This document shows positions 25,625 through 34,433 of a stretch of 64,000 nt of DNA, one piece after another. The notes under the pieces were generated by a model, which saw only the letters and a list, made by a program, of their open reading frames with translations, made no database searches and was not told where the DNA came from. Origin of the DNA: Alicyclobacillus sp. ALC3 (GTDB lineage Bacteria; Bacillota; Bacilli; Alicyclobacillales; Alicyclobacillaceae). The stretch's first letter is position 1; each line of letters opens with the position of its first letter. The stretch covers positions 620,001 through 684,000 of the forward strand of contig NZ_CP066784.1 in NCBI RefSeq assembly GCF_028751195.1, read 5' to 3'. The translations under genes were made by a program, and so were the position numbers.

Positions 25625-26974
25625 TCATAGCGCCTGATTTGAACTCACACTTTCCAAAGACTGTGGGACTGGACGCCGCCAACTTCCTTTCATGAAGAGC
25701 AGTGCCGGAATGAACAGAAATTCCGAGATTGTCATCACGTACAGCCAAGGCGCCCAGGAATGTGCTTTTGCAGTCATCAGGGGTGCAGCGACGAGGAGGA
25801 CGGTGACCATTACCCGCACGAACAGCCCAAACACACCCCACCCGCTCCCCTGCAAAGCGGGGCGAATCGACTCCATCGTCTCGGAGAACATGGCCATCCA
25901 TGGTGTATAAGCCACTCCGAGGAAAATCCCCACACTGACTAGTCCCAACAGCAACGGACGATGTCCCACGTGGTGCTTCACGTCAGACGAAAGCACCAGC
26001 AGCGCGACAAACGCGCCAATTCCGCCAACCAGTGAAAAGACCTTGCGTAGCTGCAGTCGGTCTGACACATAGCTGGCGACAAATTTGAAAACAAAAAACA
26101 TCAGCCACATGATGGAGAGCATGCCAGCCGCTTGTGCCGTCGAATACCGGAAGGTTTTTACGAGCATTGTCGGGCCATAGAGACTCAACGTGTAATAGGA
26201 GACCAGAAACATCGAAATACCAATTAAACTCGCCCACACGTGCGGGTACCTCAACAGCTCCGAAATGTTGTGCTTAACCGCGGGAGTAGACGCCACGTCC
26301 GCATGACGAATGGCTTTCAAACGGCTCACGTCGTCAATCACCTCTGCACGCAGGTTCGGTGAAAGGTCGGCGATGTTGAATGCGACAAGAATCGCCAGTA
26401 CCAGCGAAATCGTGCCTTCAATATAAAACTGCGATTGCCAGGTATGCCACACAGGCAGTGTCCAGCCAGCCAGGCTCGTAGCCAGTAGTGCTGATCCGGT
26501 CGGCCCAAAGCCCCAAAATGCATATGCGATAGCACGACCTGACCGGGGCGAGAAGTCTCGAACAAGCCCCGCAGTTGCAGTAACTGCGCTGCCTTCCACG
26601 AGCGATAGGACGACCCGGATGACCAGCAAGCCGAGTGCAGAATGCACCAGTACCATTGCATAGACGCAAAATGCCGTGACGAATAAACTCGGCACCAGTG
26701 CAAAAACTCGCCCGCGCGAATCTGCCAGACGACCACTATAGTAGGCGCCGATTGCACCCGCAGCGGTGGACCCAGCACTGATCAAACCGTAGGTCGTCAG
26801 ACTCATATGCAGTCCCGTCAGAATCAGTGGCAATACAGCGGACATTTGGCCTTCATAGTACGCGACCACGTTGGCAAGCAAGGCGATAACCAGGAGCCAG
26901 ATACGATACCCACCGACCGGATAGGTGTTTAGCTCTTTAAATAATAATAATTTTCTATTTTTTCTCCCTGACAC
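25625..26974 (-). CDS. MFS transporter, probably for sulfate esters or organic anions
   Basis: A 449-residue carrier with about 12 hydrophobic segments. YYSGRLADSRGRVFAL is the conserved loop between TM2 and TM3, and the C-terminal half repeats YVSDRLQLRKVF. It lies between the sulfatase and the alkylsulfatase on the same strand, so uptake of the sulfated substrate is the reasonable job. GTG 26974 with GGGGGTAAGG upstream. The first codons are unusually A/T-rich (poly-A stretch at 26935-26960 on the complementary strand), which may favour initiation. Confidence 0.85.
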   Translation of the reverse strand: MSGRKNRKLLLFKELNTYPVGGYRIWLLVIALLANVVAYYEGQMSAVLPLILTGLHMSLTTYGLISAGSTAAGAIGAYYSGRLADSRGRVFALVPSLFVTAFCVYAMVLVHSALGLLVIRVVLSLVEGSAVTATAGLVRDFSPRSGRAIAYAFWGFGPTGSALLATSLAGWTLPVWHTWQSQFYIEGTISLVLAILVAFNIADLSPNLRAEVIDDVSRLKAIRHADVASTPAVKHNISELLRYPHVWASLIGISMFLVSYYTLSLYGPTMLVKTFRYSTAQAAGMLSIMWLMFFVFKFVASYVSDRLQLRKVFSLVGGIGAFVALLVLSSDVKHHVGHRPLLLGLVSVGIFLGVAYTPWMAMFSETMESIRPALQGSGWGVFGLFVRVMVTVLLVAAPLMTAKAHSWAPWLYVMTISEFLFIPALLFMKGSWRRPVPQSLESVSSNQAL

Positions 26975-27074
26975 GCCCTTACCCCCTCATGAACTTGATG
27001 GCATAGACGGTTTCAAATCGGGCACCGCAACCACTGATATTGGGGATGGACTGCACAGCCTACTAACGCAACAA

Positions 27075-28745
27075 TCAGTCTTGAAACACCGCAACCAGTT
27101 CTGCTAACACGGCCGAATCCCCAGCAAGGGCCACTCGTCCCTCCGTTACCGCGCTTTGCGGATCGACCACCCCGAGAATTAGCTCCTTCCAGTCTTGTGC
27201 CCGTACCTCCACCGTGATGAGAGGAGCGGCTTGTTGTCCTTGCCGGACTTCCGCGACGCCTTTACGTACGTTCACGATGAACCACTGGTCTACGTCCACC
27301 ACGCAGACGTTCGCAGAGAGGTTTGCCATTGCACTGATATCGGGGTTGAGCCAGACCGGCATGGCAGCAAAGAAACGGTCGATGGGCATGGCTGCGGCAT
27401 ATGCCCGACGTGCGTTTCTGGCCACCCGTTTACCCTGAATCTGACCCGTCAACTCAAAGGCTTGGTAGAAGTAATACGACCGCGAATTGGAGTTGATGGA
27501 CGCCTCACCCAACCGAAACAACGCTTCTGCCTTGAGGAACCTCACCTCCCGGCTGTCTGGAGTCAACTGGAGGATGATGTCGCTCAGTTCCGCTGCCCAC
27601 TGAAAGTCGCGCCGATGCAATGCAGATGTGACCTCAGCCTCGAGGCTGGCTACTCCGCCGCTTAATTTCGCGATGCGTTGTGCCCGCTCTTTTGGTGCAA
27701 GCGGTTCCAAGTTTGTCGCATTGCCATCAAACCAGCCAAGATAACCGTCGTAAATGGCCCGCACGGCCTCCGACACTTTGCCGTACAGTTCAAGGAGTTC
27801 GGTCTGTTCAGCGAGGCTTGGTGGCAGGCGAATCTCTTCGACTAATTGGTCGGGAGTTTTACCCTGATTAGCGCCCCGAACGACGGCGTCATGGACGTAT
27901 TCAATCGCGTCACGGTACCTAGTCAACAGTCCGACAATCTGGTCTCTTCCGTACAGTGGTTGAGTGTGACTTGGAACGAGGTACTCAGGCTCGAGATCCC
28001 GCATCTTGTCCAAGGATTGAATCCACTGTTGTACGGGGCGCGGCGTTGTACCTCGTATCGTATAAAGGTTAGGAAAAGCCGGGTAGTAGTTATCGGCACT
28101 CAATAGTACCTTCTCGTCAGGCACCCAGATGAAAATCTGGTCGTCCGTCTCACCGGGAGCCGCGTGCAGCACCATTTTGACGCCACCAATCTCCAATTCA
28201 AGAACATCGTCAAACACATCCGTGGGCGGCAACAAGATGGGCAACCGAGCGCGGTCAATTCGCAGGTGCGGCCCTAGACCGCTGCTCGGCACGTAGTCCG
28301 CTGGTAACAGCAGACCGAATTGTCGGCTGCCCCGCAGCGACAGAATCGGTTGCAATTGGCTGAACTGCTGTTCAAGAAACTCCTTGGTCTTACGGTGGGC
28401 GTAGATGCGGGTTTGATGGGTGGCAAACACGGCTGTTCCGTGCGTGTGGTCTTGATGTCCGTGTGTGTAAATCACGGCAGTAACGGGTTGTGGCGAGATT
28501 TTGTCAAACTCTGCTTTGACCTCCTCGGCTGCCTCTTGGCTTTCGGTTGTATCCACAATTACGTTCCCAGCGTCAGTGACAATCAGAATGCAGTTTCCGA
28601 GCGAGTAGCCAACAGCTGAATACACACGATTTGTGACTTGGTGAACCTTCTTCTCGAAATGCTGACGGTGCAACGTCAAAGCGCTGCATGGCTCAGGTGT
28701 GCCCCACAGGTCGACGGGATCAAACTCAGGACGGGATTCGCTCAA
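27075..28745 (-). CDS. Alkyl/linear sulfatase, metallo-beta-lactamase fold (BDS1/SdsA1-like, type III)
   Basis: 556 residues. The zinc motif HGHQDH at about 95-100 lies in VIYTHGHQDHTHGTAVF. VLHAAPGETDDQIFIWVP and LLSADNYYPAFPNLYTIRG are typical of the alkyl sulfatase group; a helical dimerisation domain follows, then a C-terminal SCP2-like domain that binds the alkyl chain. SdsA1 is longer because of a secretion signal; none is seen here. Expected reaction: hydrolysis of primary alkyl sulfates with C-O cleavage to alcohol and sulfate. TTG start at 28745 after AGGAGAATGAGGG. Same strand as the TetR gene 52 bases upstream. Confidence 0.9.
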   Translation of the reverse strand: MSESRPEFDPVDLWGTPEPCSALTLHRQHFEKKVHQVTNRVYSAVGYSLGNCILIVTDAGNVIVDTTESQEAAEEVKAEFDKISPQPVTAVIYTHGHQDHTHGTAVFATHQTRIYAHRKTKEFLEQQFSQLQPILSLRGSRQFGLLLPADYVPSSGLGPHLRIDRARLPILLPPTDVFDDVLELEIGGVKMVLHAAPGETDDQIFIWVPDEKVLLSADNYYPAFPNLYTIRGTTPRPVQQWIQSLDKMRDLEPEYLVPSHTQPLYGRDQIVGLLTRYRDAIEYVHDAVVRGANQGKTPDQLVEEIRLPPSLAEQTELLELYGKVSEAVRAIYDGYLGWFDGNATNLEPLAPKERAQRIAKLSGGVASLEAEVTSALHRRDFQWAAELSDIILQLTPDSREVRFLKAEALFRLGEASINSNSRSYYFYQAFELTGQIQGKRVARNARRAYAAAMPIDRFFAAMPVWLNPDISAMANLSANVCVVDVDQWFIVNVRKGVAEVRQGQQAAPLITVEVRAQDWKELILGVVDPQSAVTEGRVALAGDSAVLAELVAVFQD

Positions 28746-28797
28746 CCCTCATTCTCCTCTCACTTTTTATGAAAGCGCATTCATAATACCGAAATTT

Positions 28798-29391
28798 TTA
28801 TTGTTCTCCTTGCTTCAGCAGTGCCATGAAAAATTGTAGGTGTGACTCCGTGTACTGCTCCAGAGACAGCCATTTTCGGAGACGGTTGGACTTCTTCAAG
28901 GCCCACATGTGACCGAGACTCACCACATCAAAGGCGAGCACATCAGCGTCAACCCCTGCGTAGAACCGTCCTTGGTCTTGTCCGTCACGAATGATCTGAG
29001 CAATTGCGCTCGATGTTTCACGTTCCATGTTGAGGACCCGACGCAAGGTGTCCCTGTCGAGCGTTCCATAGTCTTTGTACATAATAATGAAGAGTTCCCA
29101 AGCCTGGTCAATGGAACGGTAGAGTTCGCGCACGGTGAACTTGAACTGCTCAAGCGGGTCTGATATCGCACTGCCTTGTTTGAACACTTCGTGGTAAACG
29201 CTGTTTAGGTCGTCGAAGAAGCTGAGCAAAATGTCTTCCTTGTCCTTGAACACGTAGTATATCGAACCGACACTCGCTTCTGAAGCGCGTGCGATATCGG
29301 GGATGGACACCCCGTGGTAGCCCTTCTCGCTAAATAACCGCTTCGCAGCATCCAGTATCTTCTGTCTTTTTCCGTCAACATCGCCACGCAT
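28798..29391 (-). CDS. TetR-family transcriptional regulator
   Basis: 197 residues. The N-terminal HTH reads RQKILDAAKRLFSEKGYHGVSIPDIARASEASVGSIYYVF in outline (key: GYHGVSIPDIA and GSIYYVFKDKEDIL). The C-terminal ligand domain resembles FadR/AcrR-type fatty acyl sensors (LNMERETSSAIAQIIRDGQ). It heads the sulfate-ester block, and a 12-bp-arm palindrome covers its -35 region, so it most likely represses its own operon until an alkyl sulfate or derived fatty compound binds. ATG 29391 with GGAGGTGA upstream. Confidence 0.92.
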   Translation of the reverse strand: MRGDVDGKRQKILDAAKRLFSEKGYHGVSIPDIARASEASVGSIYYVFKDKEDILLSFFDDLNSVYHEVFKQGSAISDPLEQFKFTVRELYRSIDQAWELFIIMYKDYGTLDRDTLRRVLNMERETSSAIAQIIRDGQDQGRFYAGVDADVLAFDVVSLGHMWALKKSNRLRKWLSLEQYTESHLQFFMALLKQGEQ

Positions 29392-29413
29392 GGTGTCACC
29401 TCCAACCAACTCA

Positions 29414-29458
29414 ATTATACCTCGTATTGGAATGAACGTTCAATATGAATGTTCATTC
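29414..29458 (-). promoter_or_regulatory. Promoter and overlapping TetR-type operator of the sulfatase operon
   Basis: Minus strand: TTGAAC (29438-29443), an 18-base spacer and a perfect TATAAT (29414-29419). Palindrome AATGAACGTTCA-ATA-TGAATGTTCATT at 29431-29457, with one mismatch between arms, covers the -35. AATGAACATTCA half-sites are the common pattern of FadR/YsiA-like TetR regulators. Confidence 0.82.
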
Positions 29459-29531
29459 TAAGATAAATTTGGTCAACCACGGGGCGAAGTTGAATCGTCA
29501 AAATCTCCAGCGGGACGTGACCTCGCGAGAT

Positions 29532-30284
29532 TCAGACGTTGACAACGGGGCTACGCAGGACCTGTGGGCCTTCAGGTGTCGCGTCTCCCCAACGGGGTTC
29601 GAGCGTGATCTCGAGTTTGTTGTAGTGTTTTTGGATGTCGAGACCGATGGTGATAGCTCCATTGCCGTGGTTGCCTACAGTAAATTCCCCTAAACTGTGC
29701 CATTGTCCATTGGCTAGTCCCCAGACTCCGTAGCAACCCCATTGTGACTGAACCGGAACGTGATTCACATACACGATTAAGTTGTTGTTCTGCAGACGAT
29801 GCACTTCCAGCGCCATACCCTGAGCGCGTGGATAAGTCGGGGCAGCGACCAGCCGCCACTGACCGAGCAGGTTGACCGGAGGTGTCGGCGCACGCTGCAC
29901 GGAGGCATTGTGAACCAAGATGCCTGCCACCGCGAGGCATCCCACGAGTACGGCTGAAGAAACCAGCCATGTCCACCTACGCCCAATCCGCCGACTGCGC
30001 CCCAATTCACTAGACCTACTCATCGGACCGCCGTGGAACCTGGGCTTACGCCGCGAGAACGCATGGGCGAGAATTTGTGACTTTTGCTCACTAAGCCACT
30101 GGCTCGGTGCATCCGAAGACACATCTGTGAGCAGCAGCTTGTGCGATGACCACAAGGACTCGCATTCAGATTGACAGGAGTCGCATTCTGCCAGATGTTT
30201 CTCATACTCTCGCATTTGCGAATCGGTCAGTTCCCCGAGCACATACTCCGTAAGCAACGCACACATGTCATCTGTCTTGGCCAC
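29532..30284 (-). CDS. Anti-sigma factor with zinc-finger (ZAS) domain and one transmembrane segment
   Basis: 250 residues. The N-terminal cytoplasmic domain has HLAECDSCQ, the HxxxCxxC zinc anti-sigma motif at about residue 30. A single membrane span (WTWLVSSAVLVGCLAVAGIL) lies near 105-125, and the outer domain has no recognised fold. It overlaps the ECF sigma gene by 17 bases, so the pair is co-translated. Expected role: hold the sigma factor inactive at the membrane until an envelope or redox signal releases it. Confidence 0.88.
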   Translation of the reverse strand: MAKTDDMCALLTEYVLGELTDSQMREYEKHLAECDSCQSECESLWSSHKLLLTDVSSDAPSQWLSEQKSQILAHAFSRRKPRFHGGPMSRSSELGRSRRIGRRWTWLVSSAVLVGCLAVAGILVHNASVQRAPTPPVNLLGQWRLVAAPTYPRAQGMALEVHRLQNNNLIVYVNHVPVQSQWGCYGVWGLANGQWHSLGEFTVGNHGNGAITIGLDIQKHYNKLEITLEPRWGDATPEGPQVLRSPVVNV

Positions 30285-30840
30285 TGTTCTCCTCCTTTTC
30301 CCAAGATGCCATCGTGGCTCTCAGGTTCATGAGTCCCTGATGAAGCCTCGTTTTTACCGTGCCGACGGGAACCTGCAAGGAAGTTGCGATTTCACGTAGC
30401 GTGTATCCGAGAAAATAGGCCCGGTGAAGGATGACTTGTTGGTCTTCACGTAACTTTCCAATGGCACTGAGAAGTTCCTCTTTCAGTAGTTTTCGGTCAA
30501 CGGCCATCTCTGTGGCCTCATATGTATCGGGACAGTCGCTGTAGGTCTCAACATTCGCTAGTTGGACATCCGCGTGACGTTTCTCTCTGCGCAGATGGTC
30601 AATCGCTATGCGGCGCGCGATGACGCACAACCACTGGTCGAACTCCCCATACGCAGGATACCTGGCTGACGTGGTCCACAGACGCGTAAAGACGTCCTGG
30701 ACCACTTCTTGCACTTCTCGGTCGTCCTCGATCAGACGTTTAGAAATTCGATACACCATCGGTGAATAGCGATCATAGAGTAAGGACAGCGCATCGCCAT
30801 CCCCCGCCTTGATCGCTTCGAACAATTCTTCATCTGACAA
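30268..30840 (-). CDS. ECF-type RNA polymerase sigma factor
   Basis: About 190 residues. Region 2 (LLYDRYSPMVYRISKRLIEDDREVQEVVQDVF, key VYRISKRL and EVVQDVFTRLW) and region 4 (LREDQQVILHRAYFLGYTLREIATSLQVPVGTVKTRLHQG, key GYTLREIA and GTVKTRLH) are complete. I chose the TTG at 30840 because GAGGAGAGG lies just upstream; a longer frame to 30948 lacks such a site. The group resembles SigK-type ECF factors paired with ZAS/RskA-like anti-sigmas. Its target promoters cannot be told from this window. Confidence 0.88.
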   Translation of the reverse strand: MSDEELFEAIKAGDGDALSLLYDRYSPMVYRISKRLIEDDREVQEVVQDVFTRLWTTSARYPAYGEFDQWLCVIARRIAIDHLRREKRHADVQLANVETYSDCPDTYEATEMAVDRKLLKEELLSAIGKLREDQQVILHRAYFLGYTLREIATSLQVPVGTVKTRLHQGLMNLRATMASWEKEENSGQDR

Positions 30841-31047
30841 GACGTCCTCTCCTCTATTACCCCTTACGCCGTCACTATGTGTATTCTGTGTAGATTGTAC
30901 CAGTCGAAGCGTGCCAGATGATTTTTCGGACGCTGTGAAGTTTCGCAAAGGGCCTCACCTCCCCCCTACGCCGTATCCTTCTTCGCTGCACGTGTACGTT
31001 GCAGACTGCTGCCGGTCTTTACCCGCAACGGGTCACCACCACGGCTG

Positions 31048-31362
31048 TTACGTATACGCCCACTCGTCGGCCCATTGCTCAATCCCGCTCACTAAATTTG
31101 CTAAAGCAACGCCCGAGTCCGTCAGCGAGTATTCAATTCGCACCGGCATCTCTGGATACACAGTCCTCATGACAATCCCGGCCTCCTCCAACTCGTACAG
31201 CCGTTTGCTGAGCGTCTTCACGCTAATCACCGGGATCAGCTTGAGCATGTCAATCTGGCGTTGCGCCCCGACAGACAGCGCCCAAATGATCAAGAGCGTT
31301 CCGTGCTTACTTAAGACATCAAACGCTGCGAGGAGTTTGTCATCGTGCGTTGTCGTGTCCAT
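31048..31362 (-). CDS. HxlR-family winged-helix regulator
   Basis: 104 residues with the compact HxlR fold: DVLSKHGTLLIIWALSVGAQR (helix 1-2), VISVKTLSKRLYELEEAGIV (recognition helix), and MRTVYPEMPVRIEYSLTDSG (wing). HxlR members usually sense aldehydes, quinones or redox signals and control an adjacent gene; here the divergent neighbour is the secreted-repeat lipoprotein. Only one Cys-free core is visible, so a thiol mechanism is unlikely. The ATG at 31362 has GAAGGGGATG upstream; an in-frame start at 31407 is weaker. Confidence 0.88.
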   Translation of the reverse strand: MDTTTHDDKLLAAFDVLSKHGTLLIIWALSVGAQRQIDMLKLIPVISVKTLSKRLYELEEAGIVMRTVYPEMPVRIEYSLTDSGVALANLVSGIEQWADEWAYT

Positions 31363-31675
31363 CAGCCATCCCCTTCGTGTCGTATATCTCAGTTTGCCAA
31401 CACCCACAGTTGCGACACGGACGTTCGCAGAGCGCTACAAGGGTTGGACTCATAGCATGCGAACACGTTCCTTTAACCCTATAAACGCACAGAAGTAGCC
31501 TTTGGTTTTTGGTGCGTAGAGAAAATTACGTCAGGACCGTCACGGTCGGTCCTCTCTGTAAGGAGCGTCGTCGAGCGTTGACGCAAACGGCTTTGAAAAC
31601 CGCTTGCGACGATACCTCGTTTTATTGGCTGAGAGGCGATATGTTCAGGGGAGCATGTCGGCAAGGCTCTCGAGA
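31363..31675. other. Divergent intergenic region, HxlR / lipoprotein
   Basis: Holds the promoters of both divergent genes, which I cannot place with confidence. One small inverted repeat is visible: AGGACCG (31533-31539) and CGGTCCT (31547-31553) with a 7-base loop. No other gene is seen. Confidence 0.45.
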
Positions 31676-32266
31676 ATGGGGATGAAGAGCATGACCGTAA
31701 AACGTCGGGTGCGCCATTCGAGCAGGGACTTGTGGCGAATTGCTGTCACCGCGGGTATTCTTGTACTGGTGACCGGATGCGGTGTCAACGGCGCCTCCAG
31801 TGCAACCCCCACGTCGGCTACAGGCACAACATCTCAAAATGCAGCAGCCAGTACGTCGTCGCAGCAGAGCCAAGCTATCAAGGTCACTGCCGACCATAAT
31901 TTAGGGAACATTCTAACTACTCGGTCCGGAATGTCGCTGTATCACTACACCAAAGACAGCATCAACAAAAGCACATGCACTGGGGCTTGCGCCGCGCTAT
32001 GGCCACCTTTCATCTGGAAAGGTTCAGGCACGCCAACAGGCGGGTCCGGAGTCACGGGTAAACTTGGACTGATGGAGCGCGCGAACGGCTCAAAGCAGGT
32101 GACATACAACGGCATCCCACTCTACACGTTCAGCGGCGACATCGCAGCGGGGCAAGTCAAAGGGCAAGGATATCGTGGCTGGTGGTACGCCGTCACTCCG
32201 TCGACGACCAGCACGGCTGCTCCCGCCTCGAATGGGGCAGGAAGCACGCACGGGTCCGGGTGGTAG
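31676..32266 (+). CDS. Lipoprotein with COG4315-type secreted repeat domain
   Basis: About 196 residues. A basic N-terminus and hydrophobic stretch end in LVLVTGCG, a lipobox, so the mature protein is lipid-anchored outside the membrane. A Ser/Thr/Gln-rich linker follows, then the domain with LYHYTKDSINKSTCTGACAALWPPF and YNGIPLYTFSGD, a pattern common in small secreted proteins of unknown function. Conserved Cys pair CTGAC. Several in-frame ATG codons (31655, 31676, 31682, 31691) compete; none has a perfect ribosome site. Confidence 0.85.
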   Translation: MGMKSMTVKRRVRHSSRDLWRIAVTAGILVLVTGCGVNGASSATPTSATGTTSQNAAASTSSQQSQAIKVTADHNLGNILTTRSGMSLYHYTKDSINKSTCTGACAALWPPFIWKGSGTPTGGSGVTGKLGLMERANGSKQVTYNGIPLYTFSGDIAAGQVKGQGYRGWWYAVTPSTTSTAAPASNGAGSTHGSGW

Positions 32267-32273
32267 CGTATGC

Positions 32274-32322
32274 GGCGCGGGTCGGCGCGAGTCGGCTGGC
32301 GCGGGTCGGCTGGCGCGGCCGC
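32274..32322. repeat. Short GC-rich tandem repeat after the lipoprotein gene
   Basis: The unit GCGCGGGTCGGC recurs with small changes two to three times directly after the lipoprotein stop. It is locally far more GC-rich than the flanks. It may be slippage-derived. Confidence 0.5.
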
Positions 32323-32448
32323 CCCGTTGCCGGTGCGTCAGTTTCCGCATGCTACTCATAGATGATGAACACACGAGGCAACAGGACTTCTGCTCTTCCG
32401 CAACAAGATGTCAAGCGATTCGATATCCACTGCCGAGGAAGTCTCCCA

Positions 32449-33369
32449 TTATCCCCGCGTGCGCTCGCGAATCGCTGGCAGGAGGGCCTGAACGAACGCC
32501 ACAGATTCGTCGGACATCTCCACCGCACCACTGTGTTCATCGCCGTGCCACATCTCGAGGAGCATAAACAGGCAGCCACGGACATCTGCGAGTGTGAACG
32601 TCGATGGGACAGACTGCGTTTCACTAAACATCCTCTGACCGAACTCGAACAACCACATGGGCACCGTCTGACCGCCGAACACTGCATCGGCGTCAAAAGC
32701 ATGAGCAAACTTGCGCACCGCAATCTCACCATCTTCCCATGCAGGGACTGGACCAACCTCATTCGCGTCCGTATTCGGCGCGATACCTTCCTGTGCACGA
32801 AGTTCGTCATGCACGATTCGGCGCAGTTCAACTACTGCATTTCGATAGGCAGCGAACAGGAAATAGTCGTTGTCGGCTGGCAGATTGCGATAGAAACTTT
32901 GCAGGAGTTCCGTGTAATACCAGACCTGCTCATCCCGGCCACGGTTGAACCGTTTCCAGACGCCCGCGCCCTGCTTATCCAGATCGCTCAAAATACTGCG
33001 GATGTTATGGAGTTTATCAGCGCAGGACAGGCATTTGATGTCGAGCGGAGCATCAGCCAGAAACTTGATGGTGTGTTCCTTGCGCTCCTTCCAGGGAGCC
33101 GCCTTGTTCGGCTCGGATGCCGCATCGACAAGCTCTGCAACTCGCTCCCCGTACCTCTCCCGGATGCCAGCAAGCGTGACATCGGTGTCCTCCACCGTGT
33201 CGTGCAGTAGTCCCGCGATCACGACATTCTCCTCACACCCTGCCTGTTGCAGAAGCATGGCCACCGCGAACGGGTGTGTGATGTACGGGATGTCGGTGCC
33301 TTTCCGCATTTGCGTCTTGTGCGCTTTCGCCGCGAACACGATGGCATCGTCTAGTCTCGAACTTTGCAT
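32449..33369 (-). CDS. HD-domain phosphohydrolase, RelA/SpoT hydrolase-domain-like
   Basis: 306 residues. The N-terminal two thirds form a metal-dependent HD domain: AKAHKTQMRKGTDIPYITHPF, then AGLLHDTVEDTDVT with the HD pair and ED, and KCLSCADKLHNIRS. This is the ppGpp-hydrolase (SpoT/MESH1-like) pattern, without synthetase, TGS or ACT domains. It may be a small alarmone hydrolase or a general nucleotide hydrolase. The C-terminal 120 residues are not recognised. Single gene, ATG 33369 with GGAGGAAA upstream. Confidence 0.82.
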   Translation of the reverse strand: MQSSRLDDAIVFAAKAHKTQMRKGTDIPYITHPFAVAMLLQQAGCEENVVIAGLLHDTVEDTDVTLAGIRERYGERVAELVDAASEPNKAAPWKERKEHTIKFLADAPLDIKCLSCADKLHNIRSILSDLDKQGAGVWKRFNRGRDEQVWYYTELLQSFYRNLPADNDYFLFAAYRNAVVELRRIVHDELRAQEGIAPNTDANEVGPVPAWEDGEIAVRKFAHAFDADAVFGGQTVPMWLFEFGQRMFSETQSVPSTFTLADVRGCLFMLLEMWHGDEHSGAVEMSDESVAFVQALLPAIRERTRG

Positions 33370-33499
33370 GGCGTTTCCTCCTTTGTGACGGCGCTGTGAG
33401 TTCTGCCGACACGGAAAGTATAACCTGCCTCAATGACACGGCGTGTCATAGGTACGAGTAGTTAAATCCCGCACCCGTCTCTGGCTCACTCTCCATTCC

Positions 33500-33883
33500 C
33501 TAGTTCGCCATCCGATCGCGATATTTGGCCGTCACGGAATACCTCTGTGCTATGTTCGTATAGGATTCCGCCTCGTCCTTGTACCGGTCAATATACGGTT
33601 CAAGCTCTGCTGCAGCTGTGTCCTTCGTCCGAAACGTGTACTTCGCCCCAGCCACTGCAGCCAAATCCGCGCCAACATCCCACAGAGTTTGCTGAACCTG
33701 ATACAGCAACTTGATGATGTCGTTCTCAAGGTCATCTCGCAGGTCACTCATCGCGAGGCCGATGAAAGCCCCAGCCTCATCAACAGCCCCAAAAGCTTCA
33801 ACCCTCAGGTCATCCTTGTAGCGGCGTTCCCCACCTATGAGAGCCGCCTTCCCCTTGTCTCCACCACGGGTATAAATCTTCAC
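33500..33883 (-). pseudogene. Truncated PduO-type cobalamin adenosyltransferase
   Basis: 127 residues against a usual length near 185. The N-terminus is clearly PduO-like (MKIYTRGGDKGKAALIGG, KDDLRVEAFGAVDEAGAFIGLA). The ATP loop is altered: TGDxGxT-GL of the family has become GGDKGKAAL, losing the conserved Thr residues. After about residue 95 the frame runs into unrelated sequence and lacks the C-terminal ARxxxRRAER-type active-site helix. The ribosome site is intact. Most likely a decayed gene, though a small expressed protein is possible. Confidence 0.75.
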
Positions 33884-33903
33884 GCTTCCATCCTCCCTTG
33901 TCT

Positions 33904-33931
33904 ATCATCCCTCGTCCATCATCCCTCGTCC
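33904..33931. repeat. 14-bp perfect tandem duplication
   Basis: ATCATCCCTCGTCC occurs twice head to tail, with partial copies on both sides (CTTGTC, CTTGTCCC). It lies just upstream of the decayed PduO gene. The remaining 280 bases up to the tRNA show nothing I can name. Confidence 0.7.
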
Positions 33932-34217
33932 CTTGTCCCAAGCTATTGAACGGTGGTCTCCGGGAACCATAGCTATGTGCAGATTAGCTATTCCCACTGT
34001 ACACTCCCAGCAAAGCACCGGAAAACAAGAACGCGGTCTGTAAAGTCCTACTCTGATTCCGAAGCCACTCCCGATACCTATTCAAGACCACCGTAGACAT
34101 CCTCTCCCCCAAAGGGCTTCTACTCTGTACACCAACAAGGCAAGCGCCGATGAGATTTGTGCCGAGACTGCGCTCTTTGACTTTCACGCGCCTACGTGTT
34201 ATCCTAATCCTACTCGT

Positions 34218-34293
34218 CGCGGGGTGGAGCAGTTGGCAGCTCGTCGGGCTCATAACCCGAAGGTCGCAGGTTCAAGTCCTGCCCCCGCAACCA
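34218..34293 (+). tRNA. Initiator tRNA-fMet (CAT)
   Basis: A complete 76-base cloverleaf with encoded CCA. The acceptor begins C and ends A, giving the C1-A72 mismatch, and the anticodon stem carries GGG/CCC next to CTCATAA. Both are initiator hallmarks. T-arm GCAGG-TTCAAGT-CCTGC. A terminator follows 7 bases later. It stands alone, away from any rRNA operon in this window. Confidence 0.96.
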
Positions 34294-34300
34294 CATGCAA

Positions 34301-34329
34301 GACACTTCTGTAATGAGGTGTCTTTTTTT
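34301..34329 (+). terminator. Intrinsic terminator after tRNA-fMet
   Basis: Stem GACACTTC/GAGGTGTC (one G-T pair), loop TGTAAT, then a run of seven T. A standard Rho-independent terminator. Confidence 0.88.
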
Positions 34330-34433
34330 GCGTTTATAAAGCCGCGTTCCGCACTTTGTTCTACACCGCAGTAAGCAAACGTCACGACGAAACACCCTCC
34401 CCATTGTGAACTTCCAATCTAACTTTGGCGGCG

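Noticed and set aside
32362..33210. A 282-residue plus-strand frame opposite the HD-domain gene
   Set aside because: It has no domain pattern, and the opposite strand encodes a clear HD hydrolase with its own ribosome site.
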